This document shows, in pieces, positions 22,139 through 32,610 of a stretch of 64,000 nucleotides of DNA; position 1 is the first letter of the stretch, and every line of letters begins with the position of its first letter. This DNA is from Meghimatium bilineatum. Taxonomy: Eukaryota; Mollusca; Gastropoda; Stylommatophora; Philomycidae. The position numbers and the translations under genes were made by a program. The stretch lies in assembly GCA_034231615.1 (NCBI GenBank), contig CM067317.1:48055376-48119375 (forward strand). The letters are read 5' to 3'. A model generated the notes under the pieces. It had not been told where the DNA came from and did no database searches. It saw only the letters and a list, made by a program, of their open reading frames with translations.

Positions 22139-22405
22139 GCTCAACATGTATTCTGTTTCTCTATGTCATTCTTCTCAACATGTATTCTGTTTATATCATT
22201 CTCAACATGTATTCTGTTTATATCATGTTCAACATGTATTCTGTTTATATCATGTTCAACATGTATTCTGTTTATATCATGTTCAACATGTATTCTGTTT
22301 ATATCATGTTCAACATGTATTCTGTTTATATCATGTTCAACATGTATTCTGTTTATATCATGTTCAACATGTATTCTGTTTATATCATTCTCAACATGTA
22401 TCAGA
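22139..22405. repeat. 27-bp minisatellite, about nine copies
   Basis: The unit is TCAACATGTATTCTGTTTAT plus ATCATGT. Because 27 is a multiple of three it is open in three plus-strand frames (83-128 codons). These ORFs are not evidence of a protein. Confidence 0.95.
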
Positions 22406-22424
22406 CATCTATGAACTCATTGTC

Positions 22425-23330
22425 ACGGACATAACTCTAATTGAATTTCAAATGTGGATGTAGCAAAGGGTCATCATCATCATGTGATGGGTGAACAACA
22501 ACAGCCACTCCGTCACAGTACCGGACTGCAGAAACCAAGATGAGTAAAACCAGACAATTTATACATTAAGTTAGATTTGTTTAAAAATTTTAATCAGTGA
22601 TCCCAGAGATGCAAGATTGACGACTTCATTTTGGGATCGCATTTTTAGCTTAGTTCTTAGTGAGCGAGTCCTGATCGAGTAATCCAATGGGATTTTCTGT
22701 GAAAGTAAAAGCGACAGGTTTGATGTTGACCACATCACCCATGTGTATGCCATAAATTATTAAAAAAACACCAGTCTAACACAATATACCCCAAGACACT
22801 TCAACGATGTGGAAAAGGGACACCGTTACATATGGTTTGAGGACCCGTGACATAGAGTAATGTGAGAAATTATATATGTCTGTGAGTTATGTTCAGGGAT
22901 GCCACTCTGTGTGAAGGTTTCCTCTTGCACAAGAATTATTATCTCCACCTACCCTATTGTTCCTATATTCCGTGAAGTAAGCATGCTCAAGCTGGCACTT
23001 GACAAAGTGTTAACAGATGGTAAAGCAAATCTGTCAGACAATGAAATTATAAACGGCCTTGTCACAATGTGTTTGTTAGTTAATATTTATACGTTTTTCT
23101 GTTACTTAACATTGGAACTATCCTGGAATTTCCTAGAATAAAATTTCAAACTAAAATTGTGTTTTATACATAAAAAACACTAAGTGCATTTCTCTAGACA
23201 CAAGATGGTAGTGTGGTATGCACAAAAATGCATAGTCTATTTTGGTGCGAACCCCATCCCAAGTCGAAATACAACTTTTCTAATACTCTATTTTAGCCAG
23301 AAAACTAGTTCCTTTCATAATATTTTGATA
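22425..23330. repeat. Dispersed segment duplicated at 47335-48306
   Basis: Both copies share GTGGATGTAGCAAA/GTGGATGTAACAAA, CACAGTACCGGACTGC, AGCTTAGTTCTTAGTG, GACCACATCACCC and GGATGCCACTCTGTGTGAA in the same order. It is part of one larger repeated element bounded by the 163-bp arm. Confidence 0.85.
22600..22755 (+). mobile_element. tRNA-like SINE family 3 copy inside the duplicated segment
   Basis: TTAGCTTAGTTCTTAGTGA resembles a tRNA A-box region, and GAGTAATCCAATGGG follows. Related sequences are at 29365-29470 and 47575-47705. Confidence 0.45.
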
Positions 23331-23493
23331 GATCAATAGTTTACTAAACCGAACTGTCATAAAAACGGAAGGAATAAGTTTCTTAGTTTTTATTTTGTTG
23401 CGTTCCTCGTGTTAATTATGAGGCTATATTATCTAAGCATTTAAGATTATCATCATTAATTGACCAAGAAATGAACAAGATGGACATAATTGA
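23331..23493 (-). repeat. Right arm of the 163-bp inverted repeat pair
   Basis: It mirrors 21167-21329. A third copy of the arm, in the same orientation as this one, is at about 48307-48475. That copy extends further outward (to about 49860) in a way that matches the sequence left of 21167. Confidence 0.92.
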
Positions 23494-23639
23494 AAAAAAA
23501 TACAATTACTAAAAACTAAACACATCACCATCATTATGTGCCGTGTGGACTGACGGGCGCTATCATGGATCTCCACAATTCTCTATTTTCAGTATCCAAT
23601 GTATTCGAAATTAAATGCTATAGAAAGGTCTTATTGAAT

Positions 23640-23890
23640 CAGTCCGTTCTGACAGTACCAAATCGCCTGGCAACTAGCGTGAACGGGTTTTCCGTGCATG
23701 ACTAACTGTACCTCCAAAAAAGAACAGTGTACTCACGTCACTGAGAACGGACCAATCGAGAAAAATACTATTACAACAATAACGAACACCCCGTACAAGT
23801 ATTGAAGTATCATCAGTAACACAAACATACAACATCCGTATTTGTTCTACAAGGGTCAATAGGTCTTCTTGTAAATATAAATAACAAAGA
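23640..23890 (-). mobile_element. SINE/foldback family 4 copy
   Basis: The minus strand has a conserved GGCGATTTGGTACTGTCAG block ending AACGGACTGATTC, the same block as at 28320-28440 and 28745-28930. The sequence from 23710 to 23890 is matched in reverse at 50340-50580. Confidence 0.6.
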
Positions 23891-23991
23891 GACAGTACAA
23901 TTTTGCATCAAATAATTGCTTATACAAGTAAATTAATTTCAAGTAATTATTTACTTGTATAAGCAATTATTTGAAATAAAATTGTACTGTC
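23891..23991. repeat. 101-bp near-perfect palindrome
   Basis: GACAGTACAATTTTGC at the left end returns as its reverse complement at the right end, with arms of about 45 bp around ATTAATTTCAAGTAAT. One arm also occurs at 50305-50350. Confidence 0.9.
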
Positions 23992-24169
23992 TATATTCTT
24001 CTTCTTCTCTCGTTCACTTGAAACATGTCTATATCTGTAATTCTGTCTCCCGAATAAAACTCACTATCTTTTGTAGTTCATACAGTGTCCCATAGAGCTT
24101 TGGTTCCAGTGTTGTTTCTCTTTGTATTTTAGGGACACAGATATTGGCCGCTCCTCCAAAGTTTCTGCT

Positions 24170-24450
24170 TTTTAAGCCGACCAGTTCAGAAAGCACAGAT
24201 GGTTTGAATATGTTGGATGTGATGGTGTAGAGGTTTCTGAGATATTTCCTGTCTCTCTGCAGGCAATTCTCATTCCATTTACAGCATCCTCATACACGGA
24301 TACAATCCTAAAAGTATTAGCCAGGAATACAACTAGAGCTGCTGTATTTCTGTTTCCAGGGTGCACCACGAGGAGGAACTTTATAGGCTCTTGGTTATCC
24401 AATAACCTTGGGTCCGCACAAAAGCAATGCGAAACCCTTCGCAACCTAAT
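24170..24450 (-). mobile_element. Retroposon X fragment, minus strand
   Basis: The minus strand matches the 5' part of 48529-49758: GGACCCAAGGTTA, AACCAAGA, GTGCACCCTGGAAACAGAA and AATATCTCAGAAACC. The 90-codon minus-strand ORF lies in this fragment. A retrotransposon ORF1/gag-like origin is possible but not shown. Confidence 0.65.
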
Positions 24451-24827
24451 AATGCTCTATAGAGGGATTCCATTGTATAACTTTTTACATCATCATATGC
24501 AAAAGTTAAATATGGAAATTGAAAACATAAAAACAGTAATTAAGTAATTAGACACATTATGAAATGCTTATAAATGTTTAAGTACATGAAAAAATAGCTT
24601 ATACAAGGGTGTCTTATTAATAGTTATTATTTTGGTAGTGAGACAATTCAACTTCATCTTGAACAATGGTTCACACATTTTATAATGAGATATAATGGTG
24701 AGATTTCTGGAAGTTCACCATGAGATTTATATCATTTTCTATACCACTCTAAAATATTGGCATCTAAACAAAAATTTACAAAAAGCTAAAATTGAGAATT
24801 ATAAAATGCTACGTCTATCTTATATTA

Positions 24828-24895
24828 AAATTGGTCAAAGGGCATGGGCCCATGCCATGGACCACTGGATCAGCAACCAACCAACCATCCTATAT
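24828..24895 (+). mobile_element. Short 3' tail of the LINE found at 34.3-38.3 kb
   Basis: TTGGTCAAAGGGCATG, then GACC and GATCAGCAACCAACCAACC, match 38293-38342. Only the last 60 or so bases are present. Confidence 0.7.
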
Positions 24896-25300
24896 TAATA
24901 TATAGCTCAGAAACATGGACAATGAACAAACAACAATAAGACAGAATTGATGCCTTTGAAATGTGGATATATAGAAAAATAGGAAGAACATCATGGAAAG
25001 AGAAAAAAAAGAACAGAGTTTCTATTAGTTAATATGAAGTAAGAGTTATTAAAGGAAATAAATATCAAACAAATAAAGTATTGTGGAAACATTAAAGACA
25101 TGACACCTTGTTGAAGACCTTACTTGAAGTCGATAGGAGGTGAGCAAGAGATAGGGAGACATAGAAGTGGAAGATAAATATCATGAGATGGACAGGTTAC
25201 AGTATAGCAGAGTACATCACCAAGGCAAGAGACAGGATATGTTAGAGGTCTGTTGACACCAAACTTTCTTGTGGTGATAGCACTTAATGATGATGATGAT
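24896..25300 (+). mobile_element. RTE/CR1-like LINE 3' end, plus strand
   Basis: It reads SSETWTMNKQQ, then FEMWIYRKIGRTSWKE and ELLKEINIKQIKYCG, and ends AATGATGATGATGAT. It is the same family as the minus-strand element at 14360-15430. Stops are present. Confidence 0.8.
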
Positions 25301-25304
25301 ACTG

Positions 25305-25525
25305 TCCTATTCATTCATTCATTTTCCTTTTGCGCTGAAGTTAGCGCATAGGGCAGAGATCAGATCTCTCCAATTCTGTCTGTTCAAAGCTATTCTGTGC
25401 AGTTCTTCAATAGTATGAATATTGGCTGTTTTACTTTCTCTAAGTATTGTTCTTCTGGGTGTTTCTTTTTGTCTACCCCTTGCACTTTTGCCTGTAGGTA
25501 TCCATTCAAGAGATTGGTGGTGTAT
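25305..25525 (-). mobile_element. LINE 3' end with an intact C-terminal reading frame and ATTC tail
   Basis: The minus strand is open over about 65 codons. It reads WIPTGKSARGRQKETPRR, RESKTANIHTIEELHRIAL and NRQNWRDLISAL, then a stop just before an (ATTC) simple tail. A copy is at 51985-52190. Confidence 0.75.
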
Positions 25526-25872
25526 TAGATGAAGAGAATTGCATATGCTTCTTAAATATCCGATGATGTACTACACATTGTCACAAACTAATTCGTTTGA
25601 ATGAACAAGAATTGTAACTAGATCACTGTACGACAATCCTGCAATGACAAAGAGAAATCACACGTGCTATCTTAAATATCTGATGTTGTAATACACAGTT
25701 TGTCACAAAATAATTTGTGTGAATGAAAAAGATTTGGAATGAACTGACTTCTGTTACACAAATCGGTCTGGACTTTACAATGTTAGTTGATTAATCCAAT
25801 GATCGACGGAGTGACCCAGACTTGATTAGAGAAACACCCTCCATCAACGGACATCACTACTGGAAGTCGCTT

Positions 25873-26152
25873 ACATGACCAATATTAGACTGCCCTATAC
25901 ATGACCAATATTAGACTGCCCTATACATGACCAATATTAGACTGCCCTATACATGACCAATATTAGACTGCCCTAAACATGACCAATATTAGACTGCCCT
26001 ATACATGACCAATATTAGACTGCCCTATACATGACCAATATTAGACTGCCCTATACATGACCAATATTAGACTGCCCTATACATGACCAATATTAGACTG
26101 CCCTAAACATGACCAATATTAGACTGCCCTATACATGACCAATATTAAACTG
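25873..26152. repeat. 26-bp minisatellite, about eleven copies
   Basis: The unit is ACATGACCAATATTAGACTG plus CCCTAT. There are two CCCTAA variants five units apart and a diverged last copy. There are no spacers, so it is not CRISPR-like. Confidence 0.95.
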
Positions 26153-26154
26153 GA

Positions 26155-26930
26155 TACTTAACAATTGATCGCAGAAGAAGAAGATATCAGTTGTAGAATT
26201 TTCTAGTTGTCCATAAATACATTTTGTGGAGAGATTTTTAGAAGGTCCTTAGAGAGATTAAATCATATCTTTAAAAATTTCTCAAAATCTATAGAGAATT
26301 CTGTGGGAGAATCTTTCTTTTGAGATCAAAGCAATCTTTCATTTGATTATTTTCATGAATTTATATAGTGATTTTCAGGGATCCATATAGATATCTATAA
26401 CATTTTTGGAACAATTTATAAATGTCAACAAAGAAATTTCTTGAATATATTTTGTGGTATCCATCTATGCTATATGAGTCCAATAAGATACATATTATTA
26501 TGAAAAGTTTTATTGGGTACTAAAACATTTTAGACTATAGAATTAATTTGAAGAAATATATTTATATAATTATAAATTTCATTAATTTTTTTATCCTAGT
26601 GAAAGGCTAGTGTCAACCTCAATCTATGGGACGTGGTATTGGCAAGATGTAATTACTTCAGTTACTTATAACATGGATCAGTTACATCTCAAATTACATT
26701 ACATTCTTCCAGTGCCATCAGATGTCTCATTCAGCTCACTGTGTTATTTCAGCACACTTTCTTGTTTGGGGCAAGTTTCTCAATCTCAGCACAGAAATCC
26801 ATTCTTGCTTCTAATTTCGATTTTAATTTTGTCTTTTCTTTGGTCAACCTCTTTTTTTTTATCACTAATATTTTCCACCTGGAACTTTGCCTTCTGACTC
26901 TTGTTTCTTTTCATCTTGTGGTCTATTTTT
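26155..26930. other. AT-rich stretch, nothing recognised
   Basis: No coding, RNA or repeat signature is apparent. The plus-strand ORFs of 64-95 codons have no domain and no repeat-independent support. Confidence 0.5.
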
Positions 26931-26934
26931 TTTA

Positions 26935-27180
26935 ACTTTTAAACTTCCAATGGATCTCTCTTGTAGAACGTCCATGGACATACTAGATTTCCAGCCCACA
27001 GAAATGAAAATGTGCTGTGTCACGATTTTATTTGCGCCAATGACCCGACACATCTGACTTTGACATGATAACTAACATATTCAGTGTGTTACCACTTGAA
27101 CGGTGGATATCTGTAGATATCTGTAGACATATTGCTAGTAGGATAGTCATACAAGATAACTGATTCCCGTACTGGAAACC
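26935..27180 (-). repeat. Dispersed repeat family copy
   Basis: It shares GCGCCAATGACCCGACACAT and a downstream segment TTCAGTGT with 46220-46460, and the core with 30660-30950. Confidence 0.6.
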
Positions 27181-27658
27181 AACATGAACGCTAACGACAG
27201 TCAACCACGCTTGACCTTTTCACAGCTCCTGGTATCACTATCTACTTAGCCACAGCTGACCACTTGAGGTCTTTATATTCCCATCTTCAATTTCTTAATG
27301 CTAATGAAATGACTAACTACACACAGATTTCTTGTATATCTATATTAATCTTTATATTAATAGATTATATTAATTCTAATATAAGATATTTTTTAAAATT
27401 TGTATGAGTTTCCTATAATATAATGTCTACACTTATGATTCTCAATCTTTTTTAACGATATTTGTTCATTTTGTGTTCAAGAATTTCGAATCCGACTCAC
27501 GTCGCCTTATTTGTAGATTTTTAAGAGATGCCTGGAAATCGATTGAAGTTACATAGTACGTGCTATGAGTGATACGTGGACGCGACTTCCTTAACGAATA
27601 CTTCATTACTTTTAGCCTAAAGATAGAACACAAAAACTCTCCTTGATACCGTATTCCT

Positions 27659-27691
<33 letters not shown>

Positions 27692-27702
27692 TATATATAG
27701 AC
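27659..27702. repeat. (TA)n microsatellite
   Basis: There are about twenty TA units with one break. Confidence 0.95.
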
Positions 27703-27954
27703 TCATACACATTAAAAATATCGTCAAACGTGGGATCTTGGAGATACCTGGGGATTAACGTTAGAAGCTATAGTGTGCTTGTTACCAGTGATACTCTAGC
27801 AAGTAGCGTGCTGATTCGTTGAGCGGGACGGAGCACGTATGGCTTGAGCACGTATGGCTAACCTAGTAAAGTTAACCCGAAATGTTAGCGATCTCATATT
27901 TCAGTGCCTCTGCTATGCGAAGACGGTATCCATCTCCTCTCGTTACTTCCCGAA

Positions 27955-28092
27955 TTAACCCGGTGCCCATTTAAGCCTGGGTCGACCCGGGAACCGTTGC
28001 GATCTGAAAAGCATTTCCCACTCAATTGGGGAATGAACCCAGAACCACTCATATAGGAAGCCAGTGCGCTAACCACTTCGCTACGAAGCTAA
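27955..28092 (-). mobile_element. tRNA-derived SINE, family 5
   Basis: The minus strand reads GTAGCGAAGTGGTTAGCGCA (a near-ideal A-box region) and, about 30 nt later, GGGTTCATTCC (B box). The head is well preserved. The body continues to about 27955 and includes CCCGGGTCGACCCAGG. Confidence 0.8.
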
Positions 28093-28319
28093 CAAAATAC
28101 AATGACATCAATCATCAATGACGTTTGGGCCCTTTTTTCATACAAATTAGAATTCGGTAAAGCTGACATTAATATCATTCACGCAAGAACACCCACAACA
28201 TTCAATTTACGAAACAACAAAAACTAGTTCACAATACAAACAAATGGATCATAAATGTGAAACTGAAATGTTCGAATAAATATTATGTTGTTACACCGCA
28301 TCAAAAAATGTTAAATATC

Positions 28320-28475
28320 GACATATTCTTGAGACCAACGGGAACAGAACCAGCCCGTTCAACGGCACCAAATCGCCCAGCAACAATTGCACACGCGTTC
28401 TTCCGTACCTGACCAACCGCATCTCCAAAAGTATTTAAAAAGTACATATCTCTTTTTGGAGATGCGGTTGGCCAC
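28320..28475 (-). mobile_element. Family 4 copy with terminal hairpin
   Basis: It carries the minus-strand block GGCGATTTGGTGCCGTTGAA with GGTTCTGTTCCCGTTGG. It then ends in an inverted repeat: GACCAACCGCATCTCCAAAA at 28411-28430 faces its complement at 28453-28473. Confidence 0.65.
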
Positions 28476-28704
28476 ATTATTTATCTGGCCACAGCAGGCA
28501 ACACATAAAAAATAATTACGCTGCAAGGATTAATAAAAAAAGTGAAGTACATTAAGTTATGTAAAACGAAGATTAGAAAATTGTTTACCTAATGTGACGT
28601 AGTATGATCAGGAAGAATAAATTGTCCTATAAATCCTTTCTAAGAGTATTTAGATAATCACAGAGTCAATATTTTAAAATTCTCATATGTCAATTTTTAC
28701 ACAC

Positions 28705-28973
28705 GTAAATTTAAGTAGGAAGCCAGAGGACAATTTTAAAAATTCTTGAGACCAACGGGAACCGAACCAGCCCGCTCAACGGCACCAAATCGCCCAGCAA
28801 CAATTGCACACACGTTCTTCAGTACTTAATTAACCGCATCTAAAAAAAAAAGATGTTTAGAACGCGTGTGCAATAGTTGCTAGGCGATTTGGTGCCGTTG
28901 AACGGACTGGTTCAATTCCCGTTGGTCTCAAGAATTTGTAAATAGTGTCCTCTGGCTTCCTACTTAAATTTAC
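28705..28973. mobile_element. Foldback element: two inverted copies of family 4
   Basis: The left arm 28705-28838 and the right arm 28847-28973 are near-perfect reverse complements around an A-rich centre (about 28840-28850). Each arm contains the GGCGATTTGGTGCCGTTGAA block and a B-box-like GGTTC(A/G)NTTCC. RNA from this locus would fold into a hairpin more than 100 bp long. Confidence 0.85.
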
Positions 28974-29194
28974 TTGTATCATCTCCATACAAGCTGTTAG
29001 CTTTTACGTCCATATGTGCTGTGCTGTGTTATCATCTCCATACAAGCGGTTAACTGTTGCACATAAATGTGAATTGTTTCTTTTTCATGTTGATAAGTAT
29101 CTGACTTTTGATGTAAACTACCTCAATATATCTTCGTTAGTTGTTTTTTGTGTGTGTTTTTTTTTATAGCACTTATCTGAAAAACCACATCTCT

Positions 29195-29290
29195 GCTTTT
29201 CCATTGTTTATTTATTGTCCATGATTGGCTTCCATGTGACGGAAGTGGTTCTATATATCAAAGAAGAACTCTCTTTCTTCAGTATGTTTC
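29195..29290 (-). mobile_element. Small LINE relic
   Basis: TTATTTATTGTCCATG followed by GGCTTCCATGTGACGG matches 21794-21825, the antisense of the YGSETWT region. Confidence 0.5.
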
Positions 29291-29362
29291 AGTAATTTTG
29301 TTGTCTTGTATTTGATAGGATGAAGAATAATGAGCTTGTTATGTTATGTACACACAAAATTG

Positions 29363-29475
29363 TGGCCGCGTTAGCTCAGTTCTTAGTAAACTGGCTTCCG
29401 AGTGATTCAGGTTTAGTTCCAAGTTCGAACGGAAATATTGTTAAATCACCAACGATCGACTTAGCATAAGTAAAA
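29363..29475 (+). mobile_element. tRNA-derived SINE, family 3
   Basis: GTTAGCTCAGTTCTTAGTAA (A-box region) is followed by GGTTTAGTTCC (B-box-like). It shares this head with 22615-22700 and 47575-47650. Confidence 0.6.
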
Positions 29476-30065
29476 GGGTACCAAATCTATGAAAGTTAAC
29501 AACAACTGAAAACTAGCAACAGCAAATGAAAACTAGAAATAATAAATGCACATAAATATAAATACACAATTTTACATAACAAATTGATTATTCTTCAACA
29601 ATGAAAAATGCAACACAGCAAAAATGCTGATACGTGCTAAAGGGAAAAATAATTCTTCATTGATACAGAGAGTATTGTCTTACCCAAAGGAAAGGGTATC
29701 AGATTTTCTGGGTAAATAAATGCGACTGGCGTGATGCTGACTACATCATTTCTAGGTATTATTTTGGACAATGAAAATTAAGCGTCGCTATTAAAACTGC
29801 CTGAGATTTGTCAAAGATCGTAACAGCCCGTAAAGTGAAACATAATAGTTATACCAGGAGAATGACAAATCAGCATCGAATTGAACTGGAACTGCCAGCA
29901 GCTACACTCTAGTGGATTTATTGAGACGAATCAACGCACCTATGGACTTGCCCGAAGTGCGCTGATGAAAGTATGCAGTCATAACTCATGTCTGAATTAC
30001 AATAATGTTAGTATTTAAATTTAATTGACAAGTTCATGGAATAGTTGAAGTCGTTTAAACATTAC

Positions 30066-30245
30066 TGGGTTGATAACATCAAGGAATGGTTGATAACATC
30101 AGGAAGTGCTTGATAACATTAGGGAATGGTTAATAATATCAAAGAATGGTTGATAACATAAATAAATGGTTGATAACATCAAGGAATCGATGATAACATC
30201 ACGGAATATTTGACAACAATAAACAATGGTTGGAACATGGTGTTT
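30066..30245. repeat. Imperfect 20-bp tandem repeat, about nine copies
   Basis: The unit is GGTTGATAACATCAAGGAAT, with many substitutions. Confidence 0.85.
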
Positions 30246-30414
30246 CCACAATGATTCGTATGGCTATGATAGGAATAGATAGAAATAAACCAGTGATTCG
30301 TATGGCTATCTTAGAAACAGATAGAAATGAACAGAATTGAAGAAATAATAACAACTATACCTTTTTAAATGTGATGTTTATCTTTTTTGTATATAACACA
30401 ATATACTTTCACAC

Positions 30415-30660
30415 AGCGTGTCTCAGAAAAGTTGTGAACGTATCAGATGGCAAGACAAGATTTCAGATACCACTGTCTGTGTCTGATCTGGAATTCTTAG
30501 CATTGATATTATTCTGATGCAGACACAGATTCGTTGGGCAGGTCATCTGGTACATATACCAGAACATTCCCTGCCAAAGATAATTATCTATGGTGAGTTG
30601 CAAAAAGGAAGACGTACTCGAGTGGTCAAAAGGAGCGCTACAAAGACTCTTTAAGACCTT
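30415..30660 (+). mobile_element. LINE RT C-terminus, first part (interrupted at 30660)
   Basis: The plus strand reads AGHLVHIPEHSLPKII and IYGELQKGRRTRVV, the well-known GHxxRxPxxRLPKxxxYGEL block of RTE/CR1-like LINEs. It breaks off at AAGACTCTTTAAGAC, where another repeat is inserted, and resumes after 30950. Confidence 0.82.
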
Positions 30661-30955
30661 CTTCTTCTACTTCTGCGTTCGTTCTCAAACTCCTGCAGAT
30701 TAGCAGCATGTATTCCGGAGAATGGAACGCGTTGTGTCATGGTTTACAGCATTGCTGCGATATCTGCGCCTTTCGGCATGACACATCCGACTTCAGCATG
30801 GCTTTGGGTCACTGACCCTATATGGGATAGGACAGTCAACTCCATCCCATAACCTCTTTAGTCGCCTTTTACTACATGCGTAGAAGGTAAATAGTGTTGC
30901 TATTCTTTGCTCCTCTTTCGGGCCCGGCGACACACTGGCGCTTTACCGACCTCAT
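30661..30955 (-). repeat. Dispersed repeat with GAAGAAG end, inserted into a LINE
   Basis: It is the reverse complement of 38941-39236, with shared TTCGTTCTCAAACTCCTGCA, GATATCTGCGCCTTTCGGC and CTATATGGGAT. It separates two parts of one LINE relic. Confidence 0.8.
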
Positions 30956-31400
30956 TGACAGCCTTTGAAACCAAAATACATTGAAAGAACGTGTACAAAA
31001 TTTAGATACATGGTGCAGTGAAATAAACGCAGCATCTTGTGAAAAGATAAGAAATATAGAGGTTCAACAGTAGAGAGTAGTTAGAAAGTTACGAGTAGGT
31101 CAAAAACCATCTATAGTTAGAGGCATTAGGCATTAGGTATTAGGCATTAGGTAGTAGATCTGTTGGTTCTTCGCGCACCGGTCACGTCCATAGGTGCCAG
31201 ACCTCCACTTCAGTAAATCTCTCAGGGTATGACCGCTGATGGTTCCAGTTCTATGTTGGACCATCTATAGTAGTCATTCCATGCCCTAACTGTCCAAGGA
31301 CATTAGCGGACAGAATAGAGCTCACTAGCCATCATATCTACGAACTGATAGTCAATGGCATAACTCTATTTTAATTTTTTCAGCATCACTTCTGATGGAC
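30956..31400 (+). mobile_element. LINE C-terminus, second part, with a zinc-finger-like end
   Basis: It continues the relic of 30415-30660 (SLTAFET and onward). At 31282-31335 it encodes C-x2-C-x12-H-H within PCPNCPRTLADRIEL, the remnant of a C2H2-like finger. Related ends are at 47270-47340 and 51270-51340. Confidence 0.65.
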
Positions 31401-31619
31401 GAACAACAGTATAACAGAAAAGAATCGGTATGTTGGATAATTATGTTTATAAACCTGTAATCCTGTAGAAAATTGATCAAATTCTGTTCAAGTCCTATGT
31501 ATATTTTATAGTTTAGCAGTTTGTATTTTTATATTTATTAAAAAAATGTAAAGAATCAGTGAGGTAAAACATTTGAAAGCTGAAAACATTTTATAATTCT
31601 CTTTTCTATCCATTTTTTG

Positions 31620-31690
31620 GGGGTATCTTATTGGAGCTGTGAGTCGTTCACTTTGTACTCATAGGTTGCCGGTTCGAAGTCTTCTTGGAA
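31620..31690 (+). repeat. Possible tRNA-like sequence
   Basis: GCCGGTTCGAAGTC resembles a B box, and TGAGTCGTTCACTTTGTAC lies upstream. No other support was found. Confidence 0.25.
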
Positions 31691-31867
31691 AGCCTTGTTT
31701 ACATGGATTATATCTTACATCGCTATGGATTCTCGCTTGAAGCCACGAAGTTACATGCAATAACTGGAGCATATGGGATAACATGTAAGTCAATCATCAA
31801 TGCTTTATCAACCATTGACAGTCCTTTATATCTTTACCTGGTCTTTTTTTCTCTTTCTATCCCACTC

Positions 31868-31874
31868 TATCTCG

Positions 31875-31914
<40 letters not shown>
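31868..31914. repeat. (CT)n microsatellite
   Basis: It is a near-pure CT run of about 45 bp. Confidence 0.95.
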
Positions 31915-31916
<2 letters not shown>

Positions 31917-31929
31917 CGCTTACCAACCT

Positions 31930-32412
31930 GATCTAGTTGAAATATATCACCATACCAACCAGCTGCTTAGATCTTATGAAGTCAGCATTGTTATGCAGTG
32001 GATTCCTGGCTACTTAAACACACGAGGCAATGACAAGGCAGACAGACTAGCAAAGATGGGAGCACAACAAGAACAGCCTTATAACCATGCACACAGTTAC
32101 AATGATGTTGAAATATGTGAACAAACAAAATTGGATGAACAGATGGACCATGGAAAACACTGGGAGGTAAAGCTATAAATATATGACCAGCCCGAATCCT
32201 AAAGACAGTATCAACTTCCTGGAAAGAAAAGACCAGAGTATCATGTTCCTAATGCACAACAACATGTATAGCTTAACAATCACCTGAGCAGAATACAACC
32301 ACAACACACTCCAGGGTGCCGGCTGTGCACTCATCCCTATGAAACTGTTGACCACCACCTTTTTGAATGCCCAGCGCTGGATGATGTCAGGAAAATGTTT
32401 CAATCCAAACAA
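31930..32412 (+). mobile_element. 5'-truncated copy of the 34.3-38.3 kb LINE
   Basis: It starts in the RNase H domain (QWIPGYLNTRGNDKADRLAK) and ends in the CCHC-like motif (CRLCTHPYETVDHHLFECP), matching 37735-38205. It differs by many substitutions and a frameshift. Confidence 0.9.
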
Positions 32413-32539
32413 TATTCCATAAACTTTCTACGACATCTCTTACTTTTTCCTTTTAATATAGACTTTACTAGAACAAATGTACCCCGTCGCCCGTCGAGTA
32501 GAATTCTTCTTCACGTGACATTGCATTAAGATTAAGTCT

Positions 32540-32610
32540 TTCTTATAGTTGTTTGTTTATTGTCCATGTTTCTGAGCCATACATTAACATACAATAGATG
32601 TACCATTATT
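32540..32610 (-). mobile_element. Small LINE relic (YGSETWT region)
   Basis: TATTGTCCATGTTTCTGAGC followed by CATACATTAA is antisense to YGSETWT and matches 14750-14790. Confidence 0.6.

Noticed and set aside
22048..22463. ORFs of 83-128 codons in the 27-bp minisatellite
   Set aside because: They are three overlapping frames of one repeat whose period is a multiple of three.
25873..26152. CRISPR-like array
   Set aside because: Units are directly adjacent with no unique spacers, and the context is an animal genome. The same holds for the 19-bp, 31-bp and 45-bp arrays.
27955..28092. Functional tRNA gene
   Set aside because: A and B boxes are present, but no acceptor or anticodon stems pair convincingly and the sequence continues as a SINE body. 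The same applies to 4375-4480, 4791-5042 and 29363-29475.
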